Source: Mesorhizobium sp.
Lineage (GTDB): Bacteria; Pseudomonadota; Alphaproteobacteria; Rhizobiales; Rhizobiaceae
NCBI RefSeq assembly: GCF_017306585.1
Contig: NZ_JAFKIC010000110.1
Coordinates: forward strand, 1 to 64,000
Direction: 5' to 3'
Length of the DNA: 64,000 nt
Positions 44,074 through 52,960 of the stretch are shown here, in pieces. Below the pieces are notes generated by a model. The model was not told the DNA's origin and ran no database searches. It was given only the letters and a program-made list of their open reading frames with translations. Numbering within the stretch: the first letter of the stretch is position 1; each line of letters opens with the position of its first letter. The position numbers and the translations under genes were made by a program.

Positions 44074-45051
44074 TCAGATATTCAGCGGAAAATGGCAGGT
44101 CAGCCTGGTGTCGCCGACGGTCGCCGGGACGGGAACATCCACCGCGCAGCGCGCCTGCGCCTGCTGGCAGCGCGTGTGGAATTCGCACCCGGTGGGCCGC
44201 GCCAGCAGGGACGGCACATCCGCCGGCAGCGTGATGCGCTGGTGCACTCTGTCGGGATCGGGCTCCGGATTGGCCGACAGGAGCGCTGCCGTATAGGGAT
44301 GATGCGGCGCCCGGAAGATCGCCTCGGTCTCGCCCTGCTCGACGAACCGGCCGAGATACATCACCGCCATGCGGTCGGCGATCTGGCGCACGACATGCAG
44401 ATTATGGGTGATTATCAGCATCGACAGGCCCATGCGGTCGCGCAGGTCGTTGAGCAGGTTGAGCACCTCGCCCTGTACCGAAACGTCGAGACCGGCGGTC
44501 GGCTCGTCGGCGACCACCAGCACGGGGTCCAGTGCGATGGCGCGCGCCACGCCGACGCGGCGAGCCTGGCCGCCGGAAAGCTGATGCGGATAACGCTCGG
44601 CGAAGTCGCGCGGCAGGCCGACCAGCGTCAGCAGCCGCGTCACTTCCGCATTGAGGTCGCGGTTGGAAAGGCCATGGATGATGAAAGGCTCCGACAGCAA
44701 CGACCGCACGCTGAGCCGAGGCGACAGCGAACCGACCGGATCCTGGAACATCATCGGCATGCGCCGCCGCACCGGCTTCATCTGGGCATCGGAAAGGCCC
44801 TGCAATTCCTTTCCCTCGAACAGGATCGTGCCCGCCTTGACGGGCTGAAGGCCGTTGAGCGTGCGCGCTAGCGTCGTCTTGCCCGATCCGGATTCGCCGA
44901 CCAGCGCGAAGGTCGTGCCACGCTGCAGCTCGAAGCTGACGCCGGACACCGCTTCGATCTCGGTGGCGCGTCCGGCGAGCCTTGCGGGCAGGCCGCCGAC
45001 CCGGAACGAGACATGCAGGTCGCGGACGCTGAGCAGGTCTTGCGCGCTCAT
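44074..45051 (-). CDS. Dipeptide/oligopeptide ABC transporter ATP-binding protein (DppF/OppF-like)
   Basis: 325-aa ATPase. Walker A is GESGSGKTTLARTL, signature LSGGQARRVGVARAI, Walker B VLVVADEPTAGLD, H-loop IITHNLHVV. The oligo_HPY C-terminal extension ends with a cysteine-bearing TGCEFHTRCQQAQARC cluster, typical of a 4Fe-4S-like or structural motif. Start 45051 overlaps the upstream stop by 4 bases. Fourth or fifth gene of the peptide importer. Confidence 0.92.
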   Translation of the reverse strand: MSAQDLLSVRDLHVSFRVGGLPARLAGRATEIEAVSGVSFELQRGTTFALVGESGSGKTTLARTLNGLQPVKAGTILFEGKELQGLSDAQMKPVRRRMPMMFQDPVGSLSPRLSVRSLLSEPFIIHGLSNRDLNAEVTRLLTLVGLPRDFAERYPHQLSGGQARRVGVARAIALDPVLVVADEPTAGLDVSVQGEVLNLLNDLRDRMGLSMLIITHNLHVVRQIADRMAVMYLGRFVEQGETEAIFRAPHHPYTAALLSANPEPDPDRVHQRITLPADVPSLLARPTGCEFHTRCQQAQARCAVDVPVPATVGDTRLTCHFPLNI

Positions 45052-46028
45052 GCGCTCACTCCGAGCGGAATGTCGGCATGCCAGCAGCGGGCGATGTGGG
45101 AACCGCCGATGGGAGCAGCTGGAGGCACTTCAAGGCATTGCGCGTCGGCGCGGTCGCAGCGCGGCTGGAAGACGCAGCCGCTCGGCCGCCGGCGCAGGTC
45201 CGGCAAGGTTCCGGCGATTGTCGGCAGTCGCGGCACGCGCCGCGACAATCGCGCCGGATCGCAGGCGAGCAGCCTTTGCGTGTAGGGATGGCGGGCGTCG
45301 TGGAAGATTTCGCGCGTCGTGCCGCTCTCCACCACCTCGCCGGCATACATGACGATCATCTCGTCGCAGAGCTCGGCGATGACGCCCAGATGATGCGAGA
45401 TGAACAACACAGAACAGCCGATTTCGCGCTGCAGGTCCTTGAGTAGTTCGATCGTAGCCACCTCCAGCGTCGCATCGAGCGCCGTCGTCGGCTCATCGGC
45501 GATCAAAAGCGCCGGCTCCATCATCAGTGCCATGGCGATGGCGATGCGCTGTTTCATGCCGCCGGAAAACTCGTGCGGAAATTGCGCCAGCCGGCTTTCC
45601 GGATCAGGGATGCGGACCTTGCGCAGCATGGCGACCGAGCGCGCGTCCTTGTCGCGTTTCGACAGGCCGGAGCGATACTGGATGTCGCGCATCTGCCGCC
45701 CCACGGACAGCACGGGGTTGAGCGCGCCCATCGGATCCTGGAACACGGTGGCGATGCGCTGGCCGCGCAGGTTCCGCATCGCGGCCGCATCGAGGCGGGC
45801 GAGGTCCTTGTCGTCTTCGAAGACGATCTCGCCGGCCGATATCTCGCCATTGTCGGCAAGCAGGCCGAGAATGGCATTGATGAGCGTGGATTTCCCGCAG
45901 CCGGATTCGCCGACCACGCCGACGCTGCGGTTGGCGGGCACGGAAAAGCTGACGTCCTTCAGCGCTTCCAGCCGGCCGCTCTCGGTGTGGAACGCAACGC
46001 TCAGATTGTTGACCGCCAGAACCGCCAT
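45048..46028 (-). CDS. Dipeptide/oligopeptide ABC transporter ATP-binding protein (DppD/OppD-like)
   Basis: 326-aa ATPase. Walker A GESGCGKSTLINAIL, signature FSGGMKQRIAIAMAL, Walker B LLIADEPTTALD, H-loop FISHHLGVIAEL. It also ends with the CVFQPRCDRADAQCLE cysteine cluster. ATG 46028 overlaps the upstream TGA (ATGA); a GTG one codon earlier is possible. Partner of the DppF-like protein. Confidence 0.92.
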   Translation of the reverse strand: MAVLAVNNLSVAFHTESGRLEALKDVSFSVPANRSVGVVGESGCGKSTLINAILGLLADNGEISAGEIVFEDDKDLARLDAAAMRNLRGQRIATVFQDPMGALNPVLSVGRQMRDIQYRSGLSKRDKDARSVAMLRKVRIPDPESRLAQFPHEFSGGMKQRIAIAMALMMEPALLIADEPTTALDATLEVATIELLKDLQREIGCSVLFISHHLGVIAELCDEMIVMYAGEVVESGTTREIFHDARHPYTQRLLACDPARLSRRVPRLPTIAGTLPDLRRRPSGCVFQPRCDRADAQCLEVPPAAPIGGSHIARCWHADIPLGVSA

Positions 46029-46915
46029 CACCGCCCCTTCAGCCTGGGATCGAAGAGGTCGCGCAAGGTCTCGCCGAAGAAGGTGAAGCCGAGTGTCGTC
46101 AGCACGATCGGCAGGCCGCCGGCGATCACGATCCAGTAGGAATCGCGGATGTTGGCGAAGCCGTCATTGAGGATCGCGCCCCAGCTCGGCGTCGGCGGCC
46201 GCACGCCAAGCCCGAGGAAGCTCATGCCGGCCTCGATCGCCACCACCACGGGGATGTCCATCGACACCAGGATCAGGATCGGCCCGATGATGTTGGGCAG
46301 GATATGGACGCGCAGGATGCGGCCCGCATTTGCCCCCATCGAACGTGCCGCCATGACATGTTCGGCCGATTTGAGCACCAGCGTCTGGGTGCGGATGATG
46401 CGCGCATAGCCTGGCACGTTGACCAGCATCACCACGACAACCACCGCATAGAGCGAAGGGCCGAACAGGGTGACAAGGGTCAGCGCCAGCATCACGGTCG
46501 GAAAGCTCTTCACCGCGTCGAAGACGAGCAGCAGCACATTGTCGAGCCAGCGCGGCCCATAGCCGGCGATCAGCCCCAGCACGACGCCGACGATCAGCGA
46601 CACAAGGGTCGAACCGAGCGCGATCATCAAGGCCACGCGTCCGCCATAGAGCACGCGGGTGAAGAGGTCGCGGCCGAGATGGTCGGTGCCGAGCAGATGC
46701 AGGAGGCTCGGCGAGGCGAAGCGCTCGGTCGGCGAAATCTTGCTCGGCGCGTAGCTGGTCAGCACGCCGGCGAAGATAGCCGACAGCACCACCACCGCCA
46801 CCAGCGTCAGGCCGATGGCGCCGAGCGGTTCGCGCATGATGCGCCGAACGGTGCGCCACGCGCCGCCGAGGCGGTTGCCCCGGAAGGACAGCTCAGTTGA
46901 AGCTTGATCTGACAC
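46028..46915 (-). CDS. Dipeptide/oligopeptide ABC transporter permease (DppC-like)
   Basis: 295-aa permease with six helices. The HLLGTDHLGRDLFTRVLYGGRVALMIAL block and the coupling segment AARSMGANAGRILRVHILPNIIGPILIL are diagnostic. The GTG start at 46915 lies inside the end of the DppB-like gene (23-base overlap). Together with that gene forms the peptide channel. Confidence 0.92.
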   Translation of the reverse strand: MSDQASTELSFRGNRLGGAWRTVRRIMREPLGAIGLTLVAVVVLSAIFAGVLTSYAPSKISPTERFASPSLLHLLGTDHLGRDLFTRVLYGGRVALMIALGSTLVSLIVGVVLGLIAGYGPRWLDNVLLLVFDAVKSFPTVMLALTLVTLFGPSLYAVVVVVMLVNVPGYARIIRTQTLVLKSAEHVMAARSMGANAGRILRVHILPNIIGPILILVSMDIPVVVAIEAGMSFLGLGVRPPTPSWGAILNDGFANIRDSYWIVIAGGLPIVLTTLGFTFFGETLRDLFDPRLKGR

Positions 46916-47840
46916 GGGGATCCAGGAGGCCGACCAGTATGTCGGCGGCTACGTTGACAAGGACGAAGAACACGGTGGTGACCAGCACGGCGCCGGAGAC
47001 GATCGGGTAGTTGCGCACCGAAATCGCCTCATAGACCAGCTTGCCGATGCCGGGACGGGCGAAGACGATTTCGGCGAAGACCGAAGATGACAGCATGTGG
47101 CCGATGCCGACGCCGAGCAGCGTGATCGTCGGCAGCACGGCGATGCGCAGCGCGTAGGTGTAGATGATGCGATGCTCCGGCAGGCCGAAGGCGCGCGCGG
47201 TGCGGATATGGCTGGCCTCCAGCGTCTCCAGCATGGAGGCGCGCACCATGCGCGAGATATAGCCGATCCAGCCAAGTCCGACCGCTAGCGACGGGAGAAT
47301 GAGATGCTGAAGCTGGCTGGCGATGTTTCCGGGGTCGCCGGCCCCGATCGCCGGCAGCCATTGCAGGGCCACGGCGAAAACCAGCAGCGAATAGATGGCG
47401 ACGACAAAGGACGGCACCGCGATCATCGCCACCGACAGGACGCCGATCACCTGGTCGACGAAGCCGCCCCGCCGCACCGCCGCGATGCAGCCAAGCGGGA
47501 TGCCGAGCGCCACAGACCATGTGATGCCGCCAACGATGAGCGCCAGCGTGAACGGCAGTTGCTCCATCACCACGTTCAGCACTGGCCGGTTGGACAGCAC
47601 CTCCGTGCCGAGATCGCCATGCAGCGCCGATCCGTAGAAGTTCGCGAATTGCTTCCAGACCGGCTGATCCAGGCCCATGCGCTCGCGCAGCGCCTCCTTC
47701 ATCTCCGGTGTCGCGCGCGGCCCCAGCGCCACGGAAGCGGGGTCGCCGGGGATGAGGTAAACCATGGCGAACATCATCATCAGCGCGAAGCTGATGATGA
47801 TGGCGCCAAGCCACAGACGCTTGATGGCGTAGCGGATCAT
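46893..47840 (-). CDS. Dipeptide/oligopeptide ABC transporter permease (DppB-like)
   Basis: 315-aa permease. N-terminal helix LWLGAIIISFALMMMFAMVYLIPGDP is the classic DppB start; the coupling segment is TARAFGLPEHRIIYTYALRIAVLPTITLLG, and FARPGIGKLVYEAISVRNYPIV closes the domain. Separated from the binding-protein gene by 46 bases that contain a strong stem-loop. Confidence 0.93.
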   Translation of the reverse strand: MIRYAIKRLWLGAIIISFALMMMFAMVYLIPGDPASVALGPRATPEMKEALRERMGLDQPVWKQFANFYGSALHGDLGTEVLSNRPVLNVVMEQLPFTLALIVGGITWSVALGIPLGCIAAVRRGGFVDQVIGVLSVAMIAVPSFVVAIYSLLVFAVALQWLPAIGAGDPGNIASQLQHLILPSLAVGLGWIGYISRMVRASMLETLEASHIRTARAFGLPEHRIIYTYALRIAVLPTITLLGVGIGHMLSSSVFAEIVFARPGIGKLVYEAISVRNYPIVSGAVLVTTVFFVLVNVAADILVGLLDPRVRSSFN

Positions 47841-47859
47841 TTCGATACCTGCGGAAAGG

Positions 47860-47877
47860 GCGGGGGCTGGCCCCCGC
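47860..47877. repeat. Stem-loop between peptide-binding-protein and DppB genes
   Basis: GCGGGGG (47860-47866) / CCCCCGC (47871-47877) with a CTGG loop, 9 bases after the binding-protein stop on the leftward transcript. Parallel in place to the 26217-26243 hairpin. Likely slows 3' decay or reduces downstream expression. Confidence 0.5.
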
Positions 47878-47886
47878 GGGCAGACA

Positions 47887-49446
47887 TCATGCCGGTTTGA
47901 AATCGGTGAACACGGGTTCCCCGTTCGGCTTCAGGCCGGCCGCGACGGAGTCGCGATACATGATGCCGGTGACCTCATGGGTGAGGAAGACGTAATTGCC
48001 GTTCTCCTCCATCAGGTCCTGCAGCTTCTTGTAGATGACGTCGCGCTTGGCCGGGTCGAGCTCGACCATGCCTTCGGCATTGAGCTTGTCGAATTCCTCG
48101 CTGGAAAAGCGCTCCCAGTTCCAGACGCCGATCTGGTCGCGCGTGAACCAGGCGGTCGCCCAGCTCGGGTCGGGCTGCATGGAGAAACGGCTGATGATCA
48201 TCTGCAGCTTCTTCCAGTAGTCGCCTTCCTTGGCGCCGAGCGTCCAGAACGTGCCGCTGTCGTTCTGCTTGATCTCGACGTTCAGGCCGACGTCCTGCAG
48301 GTTCGACTGCACCACCTGCGCGGCGGTGAGGCGCTCGGTCTTGTTGAGGATGTCGAGCGTGATCGTGGCGCCGGCGACGCCTTCCTTGGCGAGCATGTCG
48401 CGGGCACGGTCCGGATCGAAGTCGTAGAGGTTTTTCTCGCGGTGGCCCGGGAGGCCGGGCGCGATGATGCCGGTGGCCGTGGCGGCGGCTCCGAAATAGG
48501 CGGCGTCGACCACAGCCTTGCGGTCCACGGCGTACTGAACCGCGCGGCGCACGTTCGGATTGTTGAAAGGCGCGACATCCTGGTTCATGCCGAGCCAGAC
48601 AAAGGCCAGCGACGGCTTCTCCACCACCTTGGTCTTCGGCGGCGGCGTCTGCTTCAGTCGCGAGATCGAGGAGACCGCGGTCCAGGTATAGTCGAGGTCG
48701 CCCGCCTCGTAGCCGAGTTCGCCGGTCTTCTCGTCCTCGATCGGATGGATGTGGATTTCGGCGAAGCCGCCCGGCTCGTATTTCCAGTCGGGATTGCGCA
48801 CCAGCACCGTGCGCTGCTTGGGCAGCCATTCCTTCAGTATGTAGGGACCGGACTGCGCGACCGGCTTGACGCCCAGCTTGCCGCCGAGTTCCGTGATGGC
48901 TTTCTTCGACAGGATGGTGCCCGACGGCGTCGGCAAGGTCGATGTCCACAGCGGCGCGAAAGCCTGCTTGAGATGGATGATGCCCGACAGCTTGTCCTTG
49001 ACCTCGACCTCCTTGAGCGTCGCCCAGTCGCCGGCATAGGGGCTCTTGTTGGCAGGATCGGCGATGCGCTCGATCGAGAACTTGACGTCTTCCGCCGTCA
49101 TCTGGCCGTAGCCGTCGGTGAAGCCGATATTGTCGCGCAGCTTGAAGGCGACGGTCAGCGGATCGAGCTGCGTGATCGTCTCGGCCGCCATCGGCCGCCA
49201 GCCCCAGCTGTCGCTCGGCGTGGTGACGACGAGCCCGGCGAAGATCACATTGGTGATGTCGCCCTCGGGAGCGGCCAGCCGGAAGCAGGGATCTAGCGTC
49301 TGGATGTCGGCGTAGGAACGCACTTTCAGGATCGGTCCGTCGGCCGACCAGGAGATTTTCGGATCGACCATCGAGGCAAGACCGAATGCGCCGGCCCCGG
49401 CCAGCAGGCTGCGCCGCGAAACCCTGGTATCGGTTAGAATGGACAT
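47887..49446 (-). CDS. Peptide ABC transporter substrate-binding protein (family 5), Tat-type signal
   Basis: 519-aa periplasmic binding protein. The N-terminus RVSRRSLLAGAGAFGLASM has a twin-arginine motif followed by a hydrophobic core, so export by Tat is likely. Mature region: YADIQTLDPCFRLAAPEGDI, LRDNIGFTDGYGQMTAEDVKFSIERI, PNVRRAVQYAVDRKAVVDA, all family 5 hallmarks. First gene of the importer operon; its promoter region bears a 16-bp palindrome. Confidence 0.93.
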   Translation of the reverse strand: MSILTDTRVSRRSLLAGAGAFGLASMVDPKISWSADGPILKVRSYADIQTLDPCFRLAAPEGDITNVIFAGLVVTTPSDSWGWRPMAAETITQLDPLTVAFKLRDNIGFTDGYGQMTAEDVKFSIERIADPANKSPYAGDWATLKEVEVKDKLSGIIHLKQAFAPLWTSTLPTPSGTILSKKAITELGGKLGVKPVAQSGPYILKEWLPKQRTVLVRNPDWKYEPGGFAEIHIHPIEDEKTGELGYEAGDLDYTWTAVSSISRLKQTPPPKTKVVEKPSLAFVWLGMNQDVAPFNNPNVRRAVQYAVDRKAVVDAAYFGAAATATGIIAPGLPGHREKNLYDFDPDRARDMLAKEGVAGATITLDILNKTERLTAAQVVQSNLQDVGLNVEIKQNDSGTFWTLGAKEGDYWKKLQMIISRFSMQPDPSWATAWFTRDQIGVWNWERFSSEEFDKLNAEGMVELDPAKRDVIYKKLQDLMEENGNYVFLTHEVTGIMYRDSVAAGLKPNGEPVFTDFKPA

Positions 49447-49735
49447 GCTCTACCCCTCAGCTGTTTTCATTGCCGGCTTTGAATTGCTGGCCTTCACGGG
49501 CCGCGCCGAATTTATCGGTCGGCTAAAACTGCTAGGTATAGACATACATGTCTAGCGAAAATTTTGCTGGCATGACTGAATCTTGGATACGGCCGGTCTT
49601 GCGCAAAATCCGCAGATCCGATCCGCCTTTACCGGCGTCTGGCGGAACGCGCTGAAACAGGACGCCTGCCGACGCCGGGGCGGCCCGCCATCCGCCGCGG
49701 GCTGGATCAACGGCCCAACAGGTACGCGTTGTCCG
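49447..49735. promoter_or_regulatory. 289-base region before the peptide importer operon
   Basis: Gap between the dipeptidase stop and the binding-protein start, both leftward. It holds the AGACA-N4-TGTCT palindrome (listed separately) with A+T-rich sequence next to it, so a separate promoter for the importer is likely. The remaining 49575-49735 part has no clear gene or structure. Confidence 0.5.
49540..49553. promoter_or_regulatory. Palindromic operator candidate, copy 1
   Basis: AGACA-TACA-TGTCT, extended by T and A on the outside to 7-bp arms (49539-49554). It lies 94 bases upstream of the binding-protein ATG. The same AGACA-N4-TGTCTA framework recurs at 50831-50845. On the leftward strand a TATACC -10-like element is within the flanking bases, so binding could block a promoter. 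Confidence 0.6.
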
Positions 49736-50728
49736 CTACCTCCAGATTTCAGCGGCGAGCCGCATGAAATTGCCGCCCATGATATCGCGCACCGCGCCCT
49801 CCGATTGGCCACGGCGCAGCAGCACCTCGGCCAGTTCGCGCATCTGGCCGGGAGCCGAGTAGGTCGTCGCGCCCTCCGGATATTCGTTCTTCGGCCAGAA
49901 CTGCGGATTGTCGGAGATGATGCGGTCGATGCCCTTGACGTCGACCGGGAAGGCGTAATCCAGGCCGATGCCGACATGGCGCGGGCCGATCAGGTCGACG
50001 AGGTAGTCGATGTGATCCGCCAGCCTTTCGGAATCCGTCCGGTTCTCGCCCAGGAACCTGTTCAGCCCGACGATCGCGACGATGCCGCCAGTGCGCGCGC
50101 AGGCCTTGATCTGATCGTCGGTGATGTTGCGGCCATGGCCGCAAAGCGCCTTGGGATTGGAATGCGAGAAGATCACCGGGCGGTTGGAATACTCCATGAC
50201 CTCCATCGAGGTGCGGTAGCCGGTGTGGGTGACGTCGACGAACATGCCGAGACGGTTCATCTCGTCGATGACCTCGCGGCCGAACGCCGTCAGGCCGGTT
50301 TCGACATCGTGGCAACCGCCGCCGGCGAGATTGTTCCTGTTGTAGGCGAACAGGATCTGGCGCACGCCGAGCTGGTGGTAGAACTCCACCATCTCGATGC
50401 GGCCGTCGAGCGCGTTCATGCCTTCGATGTCGAAGGTGATCGCGAGCTTGCCCTCCGCCTTGGCCTTGCGGATTTCGGCGACCGAGGAGACCAGCTTGTA
50501 GTGCTGGGGATTGGCGAGAACCCAGTGGCGGAAGTTGGCGAGCGTCCGGACCGTCTGCTCCCAGGGCAGCAGGTCGAAGCCGACGTCGATCGACAGATAA
50601 TCGATGCCCGCATCCCGCCAGATCTGCAGATTGTTCAGGTCCGCTGCCGGGTCGGGCATGAAGCCGGAATGCGCATCCCATATGATTTCGCTGTCGAAAA
50701 TGGCCCGGGCGGTATTTGAAACGTCCAC
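49736..50728 (-). CDS. M19-family (renal-type) dipeptidase
   Basis: 330-aa metallopeptidase cleaving dipeptides, in bacteria often L-D mixed ones. GTG 50728 with GCGAGGAA upstream gives H20 in WDAHSGFMPD; the usual HxD motif is HSG, so the second ligand Asp is missing. The bridging Glu (DIEGMNAL), the two His (DVTHTGY and FSHSNPKAL) and the Asp in GIGLDYAF are all present. No signal or lipobox. Situated upstream of the peptide importer operon on the same strand and divergent from the S9 peptidase, indicating use of imported dipeptides. Confidence 0.9.
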   Translation of the reverse strand: MDVSNTARAIFDSEIIWDAHSGFMPDPAADLNNLQIWRDAGIDYLSIDVGFDLLPWEQTVRTLANFRHWVLANPQHYKLVSSVAEIRKAKAEGKLAITFDIEGMNALDGRIEMVEFYHQLGVRQILFAYNRNNLAGGGCHDVETGLTAFGREVIDEMNRLGMFVDVTHTGYRTSMEVMEYSNRPVIFSHSNPKALCGHGRNITDDQIKACARTGGIVAIVGLNRFLGENRTDSERLADHIDYLVDLIGPRHVGIGLDYAFPVDVKGIDRIISDNPQFWPKNEYPEGATTYSAPGQMRELAEVLLRRGQSEGAVRDIMGGNFMRLAAEIWR

Positions 50729-50956
50729 TTTTTCCTCGCTCTCTCGGCAATGCGAGCGCCACGAATGCCGGATCAAAGGGGCGTTTCGGACGCTCGAACC
50801 AGATGCAGTGCGTATCAACTATCAGGCCACAGACACATGTGTCTAGACAGCTGCCGTTGAGCCTGTATGGTCGCCGTCGCTGCTGTCGGGAGGTGGCCGC
50901 TGCTCCGCCGAGGGGATGCGCGGCGGGTCTGCAACGCTTATTGCGAGGGGTATCCG
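50729..50956. promoter_or_regulatory. Divergent dipeptidase/S9 peptidase control region
   Basis: 228 bases between the two starts. It contains the second AGACA-N4-TGTCT palindrome. Both genes and the importer operon at 49446 could share one regulator through these sites. Nothing else of note. Confidence 0.5.
50831..50844. promoter_or_regulatory. Palindromic operator candidate, copy 2
   Basis: Perfect 14-bp palindrome AGACACATGTGTCT, continuing with A as in copy 1. It lies 103 bases before the dipeptidase GTG and 113 before the S9 peptidase ATG. Shares AGACA and TGTCTA in the same spacing with 49540-49554. Confidence 0.6.
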
Positions 50957-52960
50957 ATGCAACGGGATTTTCGCTCGTCGACGGAATTCGAAGCCGCTCA
51001 TCGGTTCTACAGCGCCCTTCTTGGCGCCCCCGGCCATGTCTTCGGTGGTCGCTCGCTATGCGGCCACCAGCGCGATGGGCAACGTTATTTCATCGGCCAG
51101 AGTTTCGAAGGACCGATCGAGGCCGGACCGAGCAGCAGGCTCTACCAGGTAGAGCGGGGCGGCGCGCTTGAGCGGCTGAGCGAAAGGGAGGCGCGTCAGA
51201 TACGGCTGTCTCCCGAAGGCAAGTTGCTGGCATTCGCATGCCAGGGTGACAGCCCGGCGATGGACCTGATCGAGATAAGGTCGCACGGCGCCGTCGTCGC
51301 CAGCACCACCTTGAGCGGGCGCATCGAACAGATCGACTGGTCGCCCGATGGCGGGAAACTTCTCGTGGTGGTTGCCGGCACTGCCGCCGACCTCGCCGGC
51401 ATCCATGGCGGCTATGCCCAGAAGCAAAGCCCGGAAGCAGCGGCGTGGCTGCCGCAGGTGCAACTGGGCGAGGGCGACGATTTGTGGCGTCGCATTTGGG
51501 TCTGGGATCTTGAAGGTGCCGCGCGGCCGCTCACCGCGCCGCCCCTCAATGTCTGGGAAGCGAGCTGGTGCGGCCATGACCGCATTGCGGCATTGGTCAG
51601 CGATGACCACGGCGAAGGAAGCTGGTATCGGGCGCGCCTTGCGCTGGTCGACGCCGCCTCCGGCGCCGCAAGAACCATCCACACGCCGAACGATCAGATC
51701 GGCTGCATCCGGGGCAGCCCCGGCGAAGCCGAGGTCGCCTTCATCCAGGCGTTCTGCAGCGATCGTGGCCTGGTCGCCGGCCTGCTTTCGATCCTCGATC
51801 TGAAAACAGGGAAAGTCGCGATCGCCGAAACATTGGGCGTCGACGTCACGTCGGTCGAATGGCGTTCGGCAACCACGATCCATTTTGCCGGCGCCCGTGG
51901 TCCTGAGACGGTGAGCGGCGATTTCGCGGTCGGTGAGGCGACCGCCACGCAACATTGGGCGTCGCGCGAACTGACTCACGGCGAGTGGGTGCCGGCTTCT
52001 CACCCGATCGGAGAAAAGGGGGCGTTGTTTATCGCCGAGTCCTGGTCGCGCGCGCCGTTCCTGGCCGAAGAAACGGGTGGCGAGATCATCGAGCTGGCTT
52101 CGCTGGCGGCCCCCGATGCCGCCAAGGCGATGGCGCGGTGCGGCGCCGTCGAGGTCTTCGAATGGACCGCGCCGGCCGGGCTCGATATCCAGGGCTGGCT
52201 GGTGCGTCCCGCCGCTGCGAACGCTCCGACGCCGCTGCTGGTCGACGTGCATGGCGGGCCGGTTTCGGCGCATCGCAACCGCTGGCTCGGCCGCTCGCGC
52301 GCGGGCGCTATTCTTGCCAGCCGCGGCTGGACGGTTCTGTTTCCGAACCCGCGCGGCAGCACGGGGCGAGGCGACGGTTTTGCCCGTGCGGTCAAAGGCG
52401 ACATGGGCGGCGCGGACGCGCAGGATATCATCAGCGGAGTTGACGCCTTGATCCGGCAAGGCCTGGTCGATGCCGCGCGCGTCGCCGTCACCGGCACCAG
52501 CTATGGCGGGTTCATGTCGGCCTGGCTGCCCTCGCAAACCGACCGCTTCGCCGTAGCGGTGCCGATCTCTCCGGTCGGCGACTGGTACAGCCAGCACCGC
52601 ACGTCGCAAATTCCAGAATTCGACGAGATCATGCTGACGACGTCGCCATGGCAATCCGGCGGCGACTATTTCTCGCGCAGCCCGGCCTTTCACAAGCATA
52701 AGAAAGCCGTACCCTCCCTGATCATGGCTGGCGGCATCGACAAGAGCACGCCGCCGGGGCAGGCGGAAGAATGCCATTTCGCGGCTCTGAGGTCCGGAGC
52801 GCCAAGCGCTCTCCTGGTCTATCCGAACGCCGGCCACAGCCTGCGCGGCTACCCCGAATACATCGACACTGCCGCGCGCATCTTGTGGTGGTTGGAAAAG
52901 TATATCGCCAAAGCCGGCGAGAGCGGGCCATCGCAGAAGAAGGAGGAACAGCAAAGATGA
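50957..52960 (+). CDS. S9-family (prolyl oligopeptidase-type) peptidase
   Basis: 667 aa. N-terminal beta-propeller (about 1-405, with repeats such as LSPEGKLLAFAC and IDWSPDGGKLLVV) and C-terminal alpha/beta hydrolase with VDVHGGP, nucleophile GTSYGGFMSAW, Asp in GGIDKSTPP and His in NAGHSLRG. It fits acylaminoacyl-peptidase/dipeptidyl-peptidase relatives. ATG 50957 follows GCGAGGGG; upstream in-frame codons lack similarity. No signal peptide, thus cytosolic. Overlaps the next gene by 4 bases. Confidence 0.9.
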   Translation: MQRDFRSSTEFEAAHRFYSALLGAPGHVFGGRSLCGHQRDGQRYFIGQSFEGPIEAGPSSRLYQVERGGALERLSEREARQIRLSPEGKLLAFACQGDSPAMDLIEIRSHGAVVASTTLSGRIEQIDWSPDGGKLLVVVAGTAADLAGIHGGYAQKQSPEAAAWLPQVQLGEGDDLWRRIWVWDLEGAARPLTAPPLNVWEASWCGHDRIAALVSDDHGEGSWYRARLALVDAASGAARTIHTPNDQIGCIRGSPGEAEVAFIQAFCSDRGLVAGLLSILDLKTGKVAIAETLGVDVTSVEWRSATTIHFAGARGPETVSGDFAVGEATATQHWASRELTHGEWVPASHPIGEKGALFIAESWSRAPFLAEETGGEIIELASLAAPDAAKAMARCGAVEVFEWTAPAGLDIQGWLVRPAAANAPTPLLVDVHGGPVSAHRNRWLGRSRAGAILASRGWTVLFPNPRGSTGRGDGFARAVKGDMGGADAQDIISGVDALIRQGLVDAARVAVTGTSYGGFMSAWLPSQTDRFAVAVPISPVGDWYSQHRTSQIPEFDEIMLTTSPWQSGGDYFSRSPAFHKHKKAVPSLIMAGGIDKSTPPGQAEECHFAALRSGAPSALLVYPNAGHSLRGYPEYIDTAARILWWLEKYIAKAGESGPSQKKEEQQR

